Assembly (NCBI GenBank): GCA_010909165.1
Contig: VJWM01000119.1
Span: forward strand, 434,001-498,000
DNA: 64,000 nucleotides
Source of the DNA: Anthoceros angustus
Lineage: Eukaryota > Streptophyta > Anthocerotopsida > Anthocerotales > Anthocerotaceae
Direction of reading: 5' to 3'
Shown: positions 20,490-33,650 of the stretch, piece after piece
Layout of the letters: every line of letters begins with the position of its first letter
Position numbering within the stretch: the first letter of the stretch is position 1
The notes under the pieces: generated by a model
What the model saw: the letters and a program-made list of their open reading frames with translations, nothing else
Told to the model about the DNA's origin: nothing
The model's database searches: none
Made by a program: the position numbers and the translations under genes

Positions 20490-20750
20490 ATCGTTCCTAT
20501 ACATCTTACCCTGCAATTTCATCGAGCTACATATCAGCACTCCTGTGAAAAGTCTTGGCATTGGCACAGCCGAGATCTGTGCAAATGCCAAGACTTCCAT
20601 CCAGCGGACAGTCCCTCCTCACATGTCTTGCTCCAGATTCCCACATCTGGACTTTTTGGATTTGGAGGGGAGATGGGCAAGAATCCCCCGGCAAAGAGAT
20701 TGCAGCATGTTTTGAAGGGGCAGTAATGGGGTTGCAACATCACAACCCTG
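20490..20750 (+). repeat. Dispersed repeat, plus-strand copy
   Basis: Inverted partner of 17470-17720. Plus frames read AEICANAKTSIQRT and FLDLEGRWARIPRQ, matching the minus-strand frame of the other copy but with frame changes. No start or stop context of a working gene. Confidence 0.7.
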
Positions 20751-20819
20751 ACCTTCTTCCACCTCAATTGCCGGAGCTGTGGCGGAGCGGTCCTGGAGAT
20801 CCGATGATCGTGGGCTGGG

Positions 20820-20925
20820 ATGTGATCTCAGATCGGAGGGCTGGGATAGGATCTGAGATCGGAGGGCTAGGATGTGATCGCGGCCTTTGCGATGGTAGTC
20901 ACGTCGATGGTAGTCACGTCGATGC
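20820..20925. repeat. Short direct repeats
   Basis: GATCGGAGGGCT occurs twice about 33 bp apart, each time after GATCT(C/G)A and followed by a GGATGTGATC- or GGATAGGATC-like tail. Then GATGGTAGTCACGTC occurs twice in tandem (15 bp). Simple tandem structure in gene-free DNA. Confidence 0.8.
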
Positions 20926-20979
20926 CCGGCTGGTTGCCAGCTGGCCAAGCAGCCTGTCCACGTGGACGCCTGACCACCA

Positions 20980-21370
20980 AACTCACGTAAGCTGGCAAAA
21001 ACCAATTACCAATTACCAATTACTAAGTACCAATTACCAATTACAAATTACTAGTTACCAATTACCAATTATCAAACTCGCATAGGCGTGGCTAGAACGT
21101 TACTCGTCCAGGGAGGAAAGAAACCAGGGAGTTTATAACCACCAAACTCACATAAGCTCGCAAAAACCAACGACCAAACTCACATAAGCTGGTTAAGAAG
21201 CGAAAATTGCATGTAGCTAAGCTGGCAAAAGCCAGCGACCAAACTCACATAAGCTGGCTAGGAAGCAAAAATTGCACGCATACAAGCTGGCAAAAGCCAA
21301 CGACCACACTCACATAAACTGGCTAGGAAGCGAAAATTGCACGCATAAGCTGGCCAGGGAGCAAAACTTA
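20980..21370. repeat. 7-bp and 65-bp tandem repeats
   Basis: About ten imperfect copies of ACCAATT (21001-21077), then three 65-bp units starting with ACCAAACTCACATAAGCTGG at 21173, 21238 and 21303, preceded by partial units at 20975 and 21143. No coding potential. Confidence 0.9.
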
Positions 21371-21479
21371 CACAATGGACTTCCTTCCATACAAGCTTCC
21401 CACATCAAGCCAACTTGTTGCGAACGCATTACCACTATGCTATGAAAGCTCACTATCACCACGCTATGAAAGCTCTGGT

Positions 21480-23300
21480 CTTACAAAAAAATTATGCTTT
21501 TATATGGAATAATTATATGAATTTTAATTTTTTAAATATTGACGAAAGAGTTTGTCACTTGCGGTAGGTCTTGCACTAGGGAAACCTGTGGTTTGAGTAG
21601 TGGATGGCGTTCTCATGTTTCCGATGGCTTCAATCTTGGGGTTCAACGTGACATGCTTGGTGGACAAGATTTGATGGAAGCTCTAAACAAGATGTAGGAG
21701 ACATTGTTAGAGGATGCTTGATAGGACATTCACTACCATGATAAGTTAAGGGAATGCTAGGGATGCATGGCCAAATTCAAGGTAGAGAAATTGCCGATTG
21801 AGCCTATTGTCAACTAAACTTTGAAGAAATGGCTAAAAATAATGTGGCAAAAACATATGGTGTGGATAATCTTCCAACTAGAACAATACAAAGACAATGG
21901 TCTTTAGAATACTCTACAACTGAGTAGCAGCAAGAATTATGATCAAAATAATATCAATGAGAAATGTTAAATATTTAAAATAATTAATATTTTGAATCAC
22001 ATACTTTATGTCAACCTCATCGTATACCTCTTTGTGAATATTTGAATAAGATAATAGTAGAACATATATGCTCGACGACTGTAACAAGTTTTAGGTGCTT
22101 CCACCAATTGCTTCGATAAGTAGAAAATAAATCATCTATCATGTGAACAATATTTGGGTACTTTCATTTTGTGGACATGACTTTGAATATGAAATATGGG
22201 TATTCTACTTATTGTGGCCTCTTGGGTCTCTCCCAATCTGTTCCTTTTACTTTACTTTAAGAAAAGGTGATCTCACGTAGAATGTATCACACCAGGGGTA
22301 TTCCGACGTGCCTTATGCAAAGGACAATATCAACCAGCAAGCAACCAATAACGCAAGTGTTAGAATATTTAGTTGTTTCCACCTCTCTAACTATGACTTT
22401 CAATATAAAACTTGGCTATTCTACCTATTGTGACCCTTCTATTAGATACCCTACATACCCATCCTCAGTCACTAATAATTGTTCTTTTCTCTTCGGACTT
22501 GCAGAATTATATACCTATACACATCCAGTACAAAAGAAATACATACCTATATAGGTATAGCTATATATGCATGTAGATTTGATTCACACTGATTGTCCAG
22601 AGGAGAAAATGTGGCGGTTTTTGAAGACGTCTCCGTCTCGGTGTGGAGACCCTGGGACACTGGCAGCGGGTGGGTTGGTTGTCGGTTAGCGTTCACATGA
22701 AACCGAACTCGGGCAACGACCCGTTCCTCGCTCTCGGCCGTCCGGATGGCTGATGGCTGCCGCCGGGGGAATTTCTGGGCTCCTCGCCTTCGCCTTCGCC
22801 TTCGCCCTTCAGCCGGTGCCTTGTCCCCACTACTGCTTTGTGCAGACAGCTGGAATGAGGGCTTGTCGACTGGACAGTAGGTTTCCGACACCGGACAGAC
22901 TCTAGTCCCGGCCGGGTGGCTGGGTGGCTGGGTGGGCCGTGGAACACGCAATTGACATGACTTGACGTGCTCTTCCTCCTCTCCCTGCACCTGTACCTCT
23001 GGCCCAAGCCACACGACCACATCCCACAATCCTCAACAAGATTGCACGCCCGGGGCTCAAAGAGACGTCTCAGACTGGAGCGGAGCGCGCAGCCCCGCTC
23101 GCTCGGATGAATTCAGTTACCGGCTGGTAACCATCCTGGAGCGGGCTAGCGCTGTTCCGAACTGCCATGCTCCCGGGATTCGATCCCCGCTTGATGGCTT
23201 CATGCGTCTCTTGTCTGTAGTTGGCTTCTGCTGTTTCCAGAATTTCGTTGCGGAGCAGTCGAGAAAGATGCAGACCTGGCCACGGATGCTGCACGGTTTG
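21480..23300. other. Gene-free AT-rich region
   Basis: I find no gene here. A decayed direct repeat is visible between about 22180-22240 and 22395-22445 (ATGACTTT-AATAT-AAA, then GG-TATTCTAC-TATTGTG). A short CCTTCG repeat lies at 22785-22808. The last several hundred bases before 23309 are GC-richer and may hold the GT61 promoter and leader. Confidence 0.5.
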
Positions 23301-23308
23301 AGAGACCC

Positions 23309-25249
23309 ATGGCAGTTAAGAAGCAATATGATGGAGCCCGGGGCGGACGATGCGTAGGACGCAGCAGTTCCAACTCTTGTGCCCAGCAACATCCCTGCCG
23401 CTGCAGAGCAGACATGATGCATCCCCTGACTTTGGTGTTTATCGTCTTCTGCATATCCTGTGTCGCTGTGAACGTGGGCCAACTGGTGCCCCTCTTTGCT
23501 TCGGGTGAGTTCAGAGGGAAGTCTGGGATTTGATGATCCGGATTCTGGTCGCGAGGTGTACGGGTCCTCGCTTGTCTCCCGAGTTCCTGATCCATTCCGC
23601 TCACCCTGCTGCCTTGCCTGGGTTTGCAGACCGATGGGGTCCGGACCTTGGAGGCCAGGAAAGCCTTCAGTTGCTGCTTGGTGCCCGCATCCCGAGATCG
23701 CCTTCTCTAGCCAGTGAAACCGGCAGGCAGAACTTGGTGAAGGTGGAGATTGATGTCGCTGCAAACCGTTCCGTGCACAGTAAGTTCCTCATCTTGTTAG
23801 TCTTGCGCTGCCTCCTGTTGAAGCAACCGTTCTCCTTCTCGGATTCATGCCCTTCAACCTTCCTGAATTGAGGTAAACGCTGAGCATTTTCTGGGTTGAA
23901 ATTTTGAAGAAGCCACGGCTGCCGGGAGCGACCACCGTAGTACAGACGAGGAGGTGTTTGTGTGCGACCGCTCGAATTACAGGGCAGATGTGTGCTACAT
24001 CCGAGGAGATGTGCGCATCCGAGGAGACTCCCGAGCCATCGTGCTGCACACGAGAATGGAGGGCACAGGGGTTGAAGGAACGGAAACCATCCAGCCCATA
24101 ACAAGAAAGTGGGAAAGGAGCACGATGCAGGGCGTTGACAACATCACCCTCTCCACCGCGCCGGCATCCTCTGCCGTAGGGTACAAATGCGATGTCCGCC
24201 ACACCAAGCCGGCCATCGTCTTCTCCACAGCTGGATTCACAGGAAATGTCTACCACGACTTCAACGACGTGCTCATCCCTCTCTTCATCACGGCCCAGCA
24301 CTACAAAGGGGAGGTCGTGTTTGTGGTGTCAGATTACCGGGGCTGGTGGTGGGCGAGGTACATCAGGCTCCTCAAACAGCTCTCCGGGTACAAAAGGATA
24401 GTCTTCCAGAGCCAGCGCAAGACCCACTGCTTCTCAGAAGCCACTGTTGGGCTCCACATCCACGGGGAGCTCACTGTCGACCCAACTCGCATGCCCAACG
24501 GCGAGACCATCAAGGACTTCCAGATGCTTCTGGCTAAGGCTTACGACGACAGCGGATTTGGCAGCAGCAGCAGTAGTGGAAAGGGCAGGCTGGGCAAGGG
24601 GAGCTCCATCCTCTCACAGCAGGTGAGGCATAAGAGGGTGAGCCCCCTCCCAGACCTAGAAGAAGACACCACGGACGAGAGCAGGGACCAAGAACCTGAA
24701 CTGACCACATCATCATTGCAACCAAGAGGGAAGCCCCGGCTGGTACTCATCCTACGCCATGGCTCTCGAGTCCTGCTCAACCAGAACAGGGTGGTCAAAA
24801 TGGCGCAGGATCTAGGCTTCGAGGTGAAGAAGCTCGCCCCTGGATGGTACATGGATTTGAGGAGAATGTACCAGGCGATGCACTCAGCCGACGTAGTGAT
24901 GGGAGTGCACGGAGCTGCTCTCACTCATCTTCTCTTCATGAGACCCGGCACCGTCTTCATCCAGATTGTGCCCATGGGCACAGCCTTGCCCGCTTCACAG
25001 TACTACGGGGAGCCAGCTGTCAAGTGCGGGCTGCAGTACCTGGAGTACAAGGTCACTGCCCTGGAGAGCTCCTTGATGGAAAAGTACCCCGAGGACCACC
25101 CCGTCCTCGCAGACCCTGCTTCCATCGTCGGCCTCGGCTGGGACAAGGTGAAGGAAGTCTACCTGGATCACCAAAATGTTCGCCCTGACATCAGGCAGCT
25201 CAGGAGCTTGTTGCTCCACGCCAAGAACCTCCTTCCCCCTACCATTTAA
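23309..25249 (+). CDS. GT61-family glycosyltransferase
   Basis: Three exons (23309-23504, 23630-23779, 23910-25249) join in phase with GT-AG introns and give 561 residues. Residues 1-35 are a basic cytosolic tail. Residues about 37-60 form a single membrane anchor (LTLVFIVFCISCVAVNVG), as in type II Golgi enzymes. The lumenal part has the DUF563/GT61 motifs: FVCDRSNYRADVCYIRGDVR, FSTAGFTGNVYHDFNDVLIP, QRKTHCFSEATVGLHIHGEL, LILRHGSRVLLNQNRV and SADVVMGVHGAALTHLLFMR. A low-complexity insert (SSSSGKGRLGKG, then acidic residues) sits between the two halves. GT61 enzymes in plants add xylose or arabinose to xylan or to N-glycans; the substrate here cannot be read from sequence. The ATG at 23414 is a possible shorter start that keeps the anchor. 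Confidence 0.9.
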
Positions 25250-25624
25250 CACAATGATTCAAACCACACACATGTATACAATTCAAGGATGGCTGACCAC
25301 CCCGAAAGAAAGTCTCCAACTTTACAAATACAATCCGCAAGGCCCTGTGATCCAGATTGATCACTCACCGTCGGTCTGAAAGAATCAAAGGCGTGCAAGA
25401 CAAACCTTACACCTCATCCACCTGCTCAACTAGCTACCAACACTAGGCTTCCTCGATGTCATAAGAGTCCCCTATGATCTGATCAAGAATTTGAAGAGAG
25501 ATAACTGGTGCATGATCTGCTCAAGAATTTCATGCATGTGCCCACATGATTCCATTCGGCTGCGGACACATTCATGAAGGCGTTTATGCAGTGTAAGCCC
25601 AAAGAACCCACCCAAAATGACCTA

Positions 25625-26236
25625 TCATTGAGACTGCAGAGCTCTTTCCACCGACTTGCAAGCATCCTTGAGCCGAGCAACCAGGTCTTGGAGCTCTTCC
25701 ACAGAGCAGGCAAAATTCACCTTCTTCTCTCCTCCTTCCACCGGATCCTCGGTGTTCAAGGACACGTGATACACAAGTTCCCTGACCCCTCTGTCCTCCG
25801 ACGAAGAAACGCAGTAATCAAGCCTCCAGTCTGCTCCCAAGAGCTGGGGCACAGAGCTCCGGTTAGCCGTGCGCGACACGAGAGTTCTCAGACCTTCCTT
25901 CCTGTCCGCAAACAGCTGAAGAAACAGCGCCCCCCGGCTCTCAGAGAAACCGCACTCGCTCCTCAGGAAAGACAACAGCTCTGCATCTGAAAGATCTGAT
26001 TTCGCAGCTTCCAGGAACATGCACACCAGGGCATTGTAGGTGTTGGTGAGGAAGAGCTGCTCCATCTCGATCCCGGCCAAAGCACTTTCCTCCTCCTCAA
26101 CACCCGTCACCACCGCCAGGACCGCCATCGCCACGGCCAGGACCTGCTCGCTGCTGGCATCGTTGCTGGCTATCAGAGCTGCCACCGCTTCCTCCCCGAT
26201 CTCCACGATCGGCGAGGCCGATGCCGCCTTCCCCAT
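25625..26236 (-). CDS. COMMD3: COMM domain-containing protein 3
   Basis: Single-exon 203-residue frame from the ATG at 26236. The C-terminal COMM domain (about residues 125-200) is clear: LLGADWRLDYCVSSSEDRGV, YHVSLNTEDP, VNFACSVEELQDLVARLKDA and CKSVERALQ. The last block is nearly the same as in animal COMMD3 (CSMEQLQDLVGKLKDASKS, from memory of the family), which makes COMMD3 more likely than other COMMDs. The helical N-terminal domain also fits. COMMD proteins assemble as part of the Commander complex for endosomal recycling and can bind cullin regulators; the plant role is inference. The about 375 bp downstream (25250-25624) to the convergent GT61 stop hold no gene. Confidence 0.88.
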   Translation of the reverse strand: MGKAASASPIVEIGEEAVAALIASNDASSEQVLAVAMAVLAVVTGVEEEESALAGIEMEQLFLTNTYNALVCMFLEAAKSDLSDAELLSFLRSECGFSESRGALFLQLFADRKEGLRTLVSRTANRSSVPQLLGADWRLDYCVSSSEDRGVRELVYHVSLNTEDPVEGGEKKVNFACSVEELQDLVARLKDACKSVERALQSQ

Positions 26237-27064
26237 CCTCCCTTGCTCCCCACGCTTCCTTGGCTTAACTCACGCCTTGACCGCGGGCTGCCCGTAGCGC
26301 CGAGTTAAGCTTACCACAGTTGGAACGTGATTCCCCTGCATTTCGTAACCCGAGCACCTTCACGGAAGCTAACCGTACGCGGTTCGAACCTGATTCCCCG
26401 GTTGTTCATTACCCGCCCTACAGGAAGCCCCTTTGGAGGGAGGCAGCACAGTCTGTAGTCTTTACGCGCTCCGACGCTCTGACTGATCGCTCTCCCGCCA
26501 GCGCTCTCACATTCCTGAGGTGAGCTGCTCTGCCTGTTGCCGCCAGCTTGCAATGCCGTCCTTCTGTTGCCGTGTGTAGGTGTGGTTTCTAGTTCATCGG
26601 CTTGCGAGGCATTCGTGGAAAACGGTCCCGGAATGCGTGATGGTGTCTTGGCTGCTTGCTAGGTATCTGTGTGTTGCATTGAGTCAACTCAACGTTATTC
26701 AGCTGTATGAGCTGGAGTCTCCGTTGATTACTCAGATCAGCTGCTGAGACTCAGTGATTTAGCTGGAAGCTGGAGTCCTCTTGAACAGCTGAAAGGCCGT
26801 AGCATGTAGACGCACATGCTGTATGTTTCTCTCTTTGATCCGAGCTTACCAGCCTAGGTGCTCAGGAGTTCAAGGCATCGTTTTTTTCGGTGCGCAAGTC
26901 CAGATCTGTTTGTGTCTCTTGGGGATAGCAGTTGTTCGGATCTGCAGTCTCTATCCGCTGGTGGCAGATCCTTATCTGGATTTTCACAGCCTTAAGCATT
27001 TTGCGCTGTTGCTCCATGATGTGCAGGGATTGGAGCGTGCTGGTAGGCAGAGTAAGCTGCCAAG
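26237..27064. other. Divergent promoter region between COMMD3 and ARF
   Basis: About 830 bp separate two divergent starts. There is no open frame with recognisable homology and no obvious repeat. The ARF side may contain a 5' UTR intron (common in plant ARFs), but no boundary can be fixed by eye. Confidence 0.5.
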
Positions 27065-27996
<932 letters not shown>

Positions 27997-28558
27997 AGGT
28001 GAACGACACAAGAAAGCAGCTGGTTCGTATCGTTTTGGTGGTTGGCAATTCTCACCCACTGCCCGTTTGAAGGTGGTTTCTCTCGCTGTGTTCCTGCATT
28101 ACCGATCCTCGTAAGATCATTTGGTTCAGGCTGTGATGCGACCGTGATGGATGGAACGTGGGTGAGGCCCCTCAAGTTGACTGTCCGAGCATACGAAAGT
28201 TCAGCGCCATGGCTGACTCTTGATAAGGACCTACTCTGTTTCAGCCTGTCTGTGGAAGCCACGTGGACCATCACACTGGGACGGCTGCCTTTTTTGCTGA
28301 GTCACAATCATGGTGCTTACGATGTAGATTACACGCAGAACAGTGATTAGTTTGATTCTGGTCGTATGTTACATTTTAGGCGTCGGCAATTTATTGCCCA
28401 GTTAATTCAGTAGGTCGCACTATCAGGTTTCATGCTCTCTCCTTCTCTGCAAATTTTCAAATGACAGTAGCTTGATTCAATTTGGTCCCTTCCCGATTCG
28501 CTTTTCGTGTGGGGACGAACTGTTTCCATAGACAGCTTCTGGTCACATTATTTTGGTA

Positions 28559-29636
28559 CTATGCCACAGGATCCTCAAGAATTGGGTTCACCGGATTACT
28601 GATGTGAGGGTACGTTGCTTTCTCGTCGAGCTGAGTTTGGGCCCAGAGTAGCATCTTTAAAAAGCTTGGCAGCTTGGGATCTGCTCTCGCATGACAACAA
28701 TTTACCTTAGCTTCTTATCGAGCCAACATGATGTACGACCACAAACGGTGAGCATGCAAACACAGAAATGTGGTAAATGAATTCCATAACCTTTTTCATG
28801 GCTTTGGCTCGTGAGTATTGCAGCATTCAGTTCACTAGCTGTTTTCTGGCGTTGAGACACATCCAGCAAATCCTTCACGGGGCAACTTGCAGTGTCCTCA
28901 AACGCCAAAAGTGCCACAGTCCTTTCCAACTCCTCCAGAAAGGCATGCTGTGTACGTCCCCACTGTCCAAACTTAGATGCACGAAACACTTAAATCCAAC
29001 TCAAAGTGAGCATGAAAGCAGCTTACATTTTCTTCTCCCCGTGGTGCAAGTTCTTCTTGAGCAAACTCAAGAGCCTCCTCAACTTTGCCATTACGGATGA
29101 GTTCAATCAAATGCTGCTGCTGAAGATGGAAAAATAGCTGGGGATTTGTATCCAAAATCTGCGACACAAACAGGTAGTATGAATTCAATTACCTTGCTAC
29201 AGAGCTATTGACTCAATGGGAAAGCAATGTTCATGGCAGGAGTAAGAAGTTCCCACACAGACCTCTGGATTTAAGTCGTTCACCCTCTCAATTGCATCTT
29301 CGACATTGCCACATTGTACAGCCTTTCGAACTGCCATCCGATCAGTTATCGTTCCCAGATCTATGTCTGCTGTGCATTTGTCAGGGTCACTCAGACAAGA
29401 CCAAACGAGAGGTATCTGTCATACTGCGGGCACACAATTGTCAGAAGTTTCAGGATACGTTCTGTTCCAGACTCAAGCTGGAACTTCTCTGCAGCTTCAA
29501 CGTAACCCTCTGTCACAAGAAAGTTCATAACCAGCTTATTCATATCTTCTTTGCGTATCCTCACGTCATTCAGCTTCATTTCCCACTCATCCCTGGTGAT
29601 GACTTTCTTTGAGGACAACTGCCTCACAAGAGACAA
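28559..29636 (-). CDS. GID8: GID8 (LisH-CTLH-CRA) subunit of the CTLH/GID E3 ligase
   Basis: Five exons on the minus strand (29636-29459, 29369-29263, 29158-29027, 28947-28791, 28680-28559) splice in phase to 231 residues. Lis[135 protein letters not shown]. All hallmarks of GID8/TWA1, the scaffold subunit that links RanBPM and the RING pair in the CTLH ubiquitin ligase. The start used ([11 protein letters not shown]) could instead be an upstream exon, since a CAG precedes the conserved SKKVITR part. Confidence 0.93.
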
Positions 29637-29639
29637 GAG

Positions 29640-31290
29640 TCATATCAATAGAGCAGCAACCTGAAGACCAATGGAGCAAGTGCCGTGGCAATCACTAGGA
29701 CACATGACTAGCAGTGCAGTGACTAGCTCAACATGAATAGGTCAGATCGCTGAATAACGGCCTCACGGACACTGCATGGGGATTCACCTCATGCTTCGAC
29801 CTTCCACCTTGCAAGCGACGTTGAGGCATCACTGAAGCTATCCTCAATAGCACACCTCCGAAGACGATTGCAACGCTTGGCAATTTGGGTCACCGAATTC
29901 TGTAACTCAGCGTCTGTCGGATGCCATGCTGTGCTCATACTCCGCGAGATGCAGAAGATAATTCAAGCCTCGCTTGAAGAGGACATCTTCTACATGTATG
30001 GTCCGAGATCCGACTTCAGAAGAGTAGAACCCCATGCGTTTCAACCTAATCTGGCTCGTTCAACCCTCCCTCATTTGCCTGTTCAAGGCAAGTTTGGAAA
30101 CAGATCTGAAATCAACACATCTGTTTCCCTCATTTTGGGAAGAACCACTGTCCCTGCACTTCGTCATTTATTACTTAACTGGCAGACATACAGGGAGACC
30201 CAACTGCAGCACAATTTGCTAATGCCAACAACCTCACCGCCTCTTCTCACATCCACAGCACAGCAGAGGATATATAACTCAATAGTTGCAACACCACGAA
30301 TACAAGAGACTCAGCAAACAAATGTGACACTGGTGTCATACACCACCCTAGGAAGAATCAACCGAAAGTGCGACATTCTTGGCACAACTCAGAAAGCTAA
30401 AAAAAGGCAAGCATTTTGCGCCAGTCATTGCAAGGAGCAAACCTTGGATGAATCCGCAACGGAAAAGTTGGAGAAGAGAATGTCTATGACTGTGTGCAAC
30501 CTAACACCAAAAGAACTAAGCGTAAGCTTAACTTAACCAACGTAATGCACAAACGCCTTTCACACGGTAGACGAAATTGAGAGAGATTGTTGGCCGATTG
30601 AGTGAGCCTTCCCGTTACAAATCACCGTCAGAGGCACTCAGACCGGTTTACGTCTCTTCACTTTTGCTCCAGCTGCCTTTGTTTACGGTCTATCGGATTC
30701 CCTGCCGAGGATCTTTCCGTGCGATTATTAGCATTCATCATGTTCTTGAACGATTTGCGGAGCCATGTTTGACCTCGGAATGTGACTAGAAATGGGCAGG
30801 GTGGCAAAGGCAGATGAGGTTTCTAGCTCTGGAACATTAGTTGCATGGTGCTCGCAAGTGACGGATATATCGCAGTGTGGGCCTGATTTGGCTATCTCCG
30901 TCATGTTTCTCACACTGGTGAGGCATGCCATTATCTTGAGAAACCGGAATCACTGAGAAAATTGGATAGCTCAAGGAATCTGCTTACAGAAGCAGTGGAT
31001 GCCTCTACGGATTACACAGCTGCAGAAACTGTTGGCGATGTAGTGTGAGGATGGCTGCTCGATTTTTGGGTTTGTGTCCTTTCTTTTACCAGGATGACGA
31101 CATGGGTGGGAGATATTTTCTTCTCAATCACAAGGCTAGGGCTTGGGGTAGTCCTCCACCCATATTCTCTCTCAGGGCCGGGAATTGACACAGCAGGTAG
31201 TGATAACATGGATTTGATCAGACTCCCACTTGATGGGAAAGAAACAGGCAGCTGTTTGACCAAGCCATGGCCTACTTGTGAATGAAGTGT
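29640..31290. other. Intergenic region between GID8 and P450
   Basis: About 1.65 kb without a recognisable gene. A 222-codon plus-strand frame at 29868-30536 has no motif I know and an unconvincing composition. The last few hundred bases are presumably the P450 promoter. Confidence 0.5.
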
Positions 31291-31333
31291 ATATCTCGTG
31301 GAATCAGGGGTTGTGAACTCATTGCACACAGAC

Positions 31334-33650
31334 ATGGCGTTGAACAGCACAATCAACTCACTTTCTACTGAGCTGCATAAGGTGAAAAAAACGGTACAGG
31401 ACGGGATGGAGAGGGTGTCCAGAGCAGTAACCGAGCAAACTTCAAGAGCTGTGACGAAAGTAACCACTCAAATCAAAACCCTGGGCAAGAAACTGACTAC
31501 TATGACCAAGGAGGAGGCCAAAATGGCTATGATGACAGTAGCCCTGGCCACGGTGATGGTGCTCCTTCCAGGTATGTTCCGCCATGTAAAGCTGTCCATG
31601 CGCCTCCCTGCCAGACGAGGACTGCAGCTACCAAAAGGATCCCTTGGACTGCCATTTGTTGGTGAAAGCATTAACCTCAAAACACAGCAACAAACATTCT
31701 ATAATAACAGGCGGAAATGGTGAATTTCTATCCTTTTGTGACAAATATTCCTGACAGAGTGCATTGTCCTTTCCGTGTATCTTCCGTGTTAGAGCTTAGC
31801 TGCCTATGCGGAAATTCTGGAGTGGAGTGAAACCCTAAACAGTGGAGTAAAACCTGACTGCAGGTATGGGGATCTGTTCCGGACTCACTTATTTGGGTAC
31901 CCATCGATTGTGGTAACTGATCCAGAGGCAGCCAAGTATGTGCTGGTTGATCAATATGTGCTTTTCAAGCAGCTTCCTTTGCCTGAAGTTGAGAAGATCC
32001 TGGGTTCCAAATTTTTTGGCTACCAGAATCACAGTGTGCATGCAAGACTAAGAACAGTCATGCAGAGCCCTCTCTTGGCGCTGCATAATGCTATACCGTA
32101 CATTGAGGCCCTGGCTTTGGGTCTCATGTACTCGTGGGAGGGGAGGACTGTGAATGCCCTGTATGAGATTCATCATGTAGACAACCTTACCTTGGGTTGA
32201 TGACTGTTCTAGTCAAATGCCAGTAATTGGTAGGCACGCTGTTTTTCTTAAATTGACTAACTCAGAATCTGTCACCTCAGTATACTTTTGATGTTGCAAC
32301 GCATTTTATTATTGGTGCACAACCCAAGGAACAGTTGGAAGCTCTCAGGCAGGCCTGTAATAACATGTTTAGTGGAGTGAGAGCGTGGCCAATAAATCTG
32401 ATTGGCACCAACTTCTGGTGGGCTAAGAGAGTAAGTCATGACTTGGCTTCCGAAGTTCATGATTTGTGGTTGATTTATAAGGAAGAAAGAGATACAACAG
32501 TCGACCATTCTGAAAATTCATGTGCACAGGGCAGAAGTCAAGCATGTGCAATAATTGACAGTATTATTGCTGAAAGGAGATTGGAAGGTCGTCCTCACGG
32601 TGATGTTCTCGGTGCGCTGATGGATGCAGAAGATGACCAAGGTGTCCGTATAACACGTGAAGAGCTTCATGACAACATCCTCACGTTGTTGTTTGATGCA
32701 AGGGATACAGCTGCAGCAGCTTTGACCTGGACCCTCAAGAATTTGAATGACCATCCAGAACTGCTCAAGGAAGTCACGGTATGGACATCATTTTAGTTTG
32801 CCGACATCCTAATTAGCTGTGACAGAACAAGTAAAGTAGTCTGGTAATCTTTTCAGATGGAGCACGATAAGATCAGACAAAAAAAGGTACCTCCAGAGAG
32901 TGTACCTCTCCAGTGGTCGGATATCAAAGACATGCCACTAACTTGGGCAGACATAAAAGAAATGCCCCTTACATTGCGGGTGAGTGTCATCTTTGAACCA
33001 GTCGCTGTTCATTCATGTCTATGTGAAACGATATTGGTGGATCAGGTACGCTGTCTGACATAGATGAACATGGCAGGTTATCAAGGAAACTCTCAGGTTG
33101 GGAAACCTTGTCGATTTTTCATACCGAGAGGCTCTGGAAGATGTTGAGTATGAAGGTAACAAGCCAGCCTTGCAAAGTTTTTATGCTTAGATGTTGGTTA
33201 CCAGCTGTTTCACGATCCTTACTATAGAACAGTGACAATATATTGTAATATAATCTGCAGATTTCTTCTTTCCAAAGGGCTGGCGTGTGTTGGTGGTGCA
33301 TGCTAACTTCCATCTTAATCCTGACTACTTCACTGATCCTCTGCAGTTTGACCCTTCCCGTTTCGAGGTAGAATTTGCCAGAGACATGAATGGCAAAATG
33401 GACCCAATGACAGTAGGAGATACTGACTTGTGTTTTGTTTCAGGGTGCACCACGGCAAGGAACGTTCACGCCATTTGGTAATGGTGCTCATGTCTGCCTT
33501 GGCAGAGAGCTGGCCCAGTTGGAGATTTTCATTTTCATCCACCACTTCACCACCAGATTCAAGTTCGTGCTCAAACCTTGTTTGCTGCAGATGTTGCCCA
33601 AATCATCGTTGCATGTGCATCGCAACTACAGAAGTGGGATTGACATGTAA
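31334..33650 (+). CDS. Cytochrome P450, CYP85-clan type
   Basis: Eight exons (31334-31719, 31864-32176, 32281-32430, 32530-32778, 32857-32979, 33077-33155, 33261-33412, 33444-33650) splice in phase to 552 residues; the ATG at 31298 would add 12. A membrane helix (MMTVALATVMVLLPG) precedes the hinge LPKGSLGLPFVGES. Then: C-helix region VHARLRTVM, I-helix LFDARDTAAAALTW (acid-threonine pair kept), K-helix ETLRL (ExxR), PERF region PLQFDPSRFE, and heme loop FTPFGNGAHVCLGRELAQLE with the axial cysteine; the usual Arg of FxxGxRxC is His. The pattern matches the CYP85 clan (steroid, gibberellin or triterpenoid and ABA oxidases); the substrate is unknown. The fifth exon has an internal 10-residue duplication (WSDIKDMPLT/WADIKEMPLT). 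Confidence 0.9.

Noticed and set aside
22547-23029. 160-codon minus-strand frame with RRRRRR stretch
   Set aside because: The arginine run is produced by the CCTTCG simple repeat; no homology seen.
26320-26410. Possible tRNA because of a GGTTCGAACC motif near 26380
   Set aside because: The motif is T-arm-like, but no acceptor, D or anticodon stem can be drawn around it.
29868-30536. 222-codon plus-strand frame
   Set aside because: No domain, low-complexity threonine/glutamine content, no neighbouring promoter or splice evidence; probably chance.
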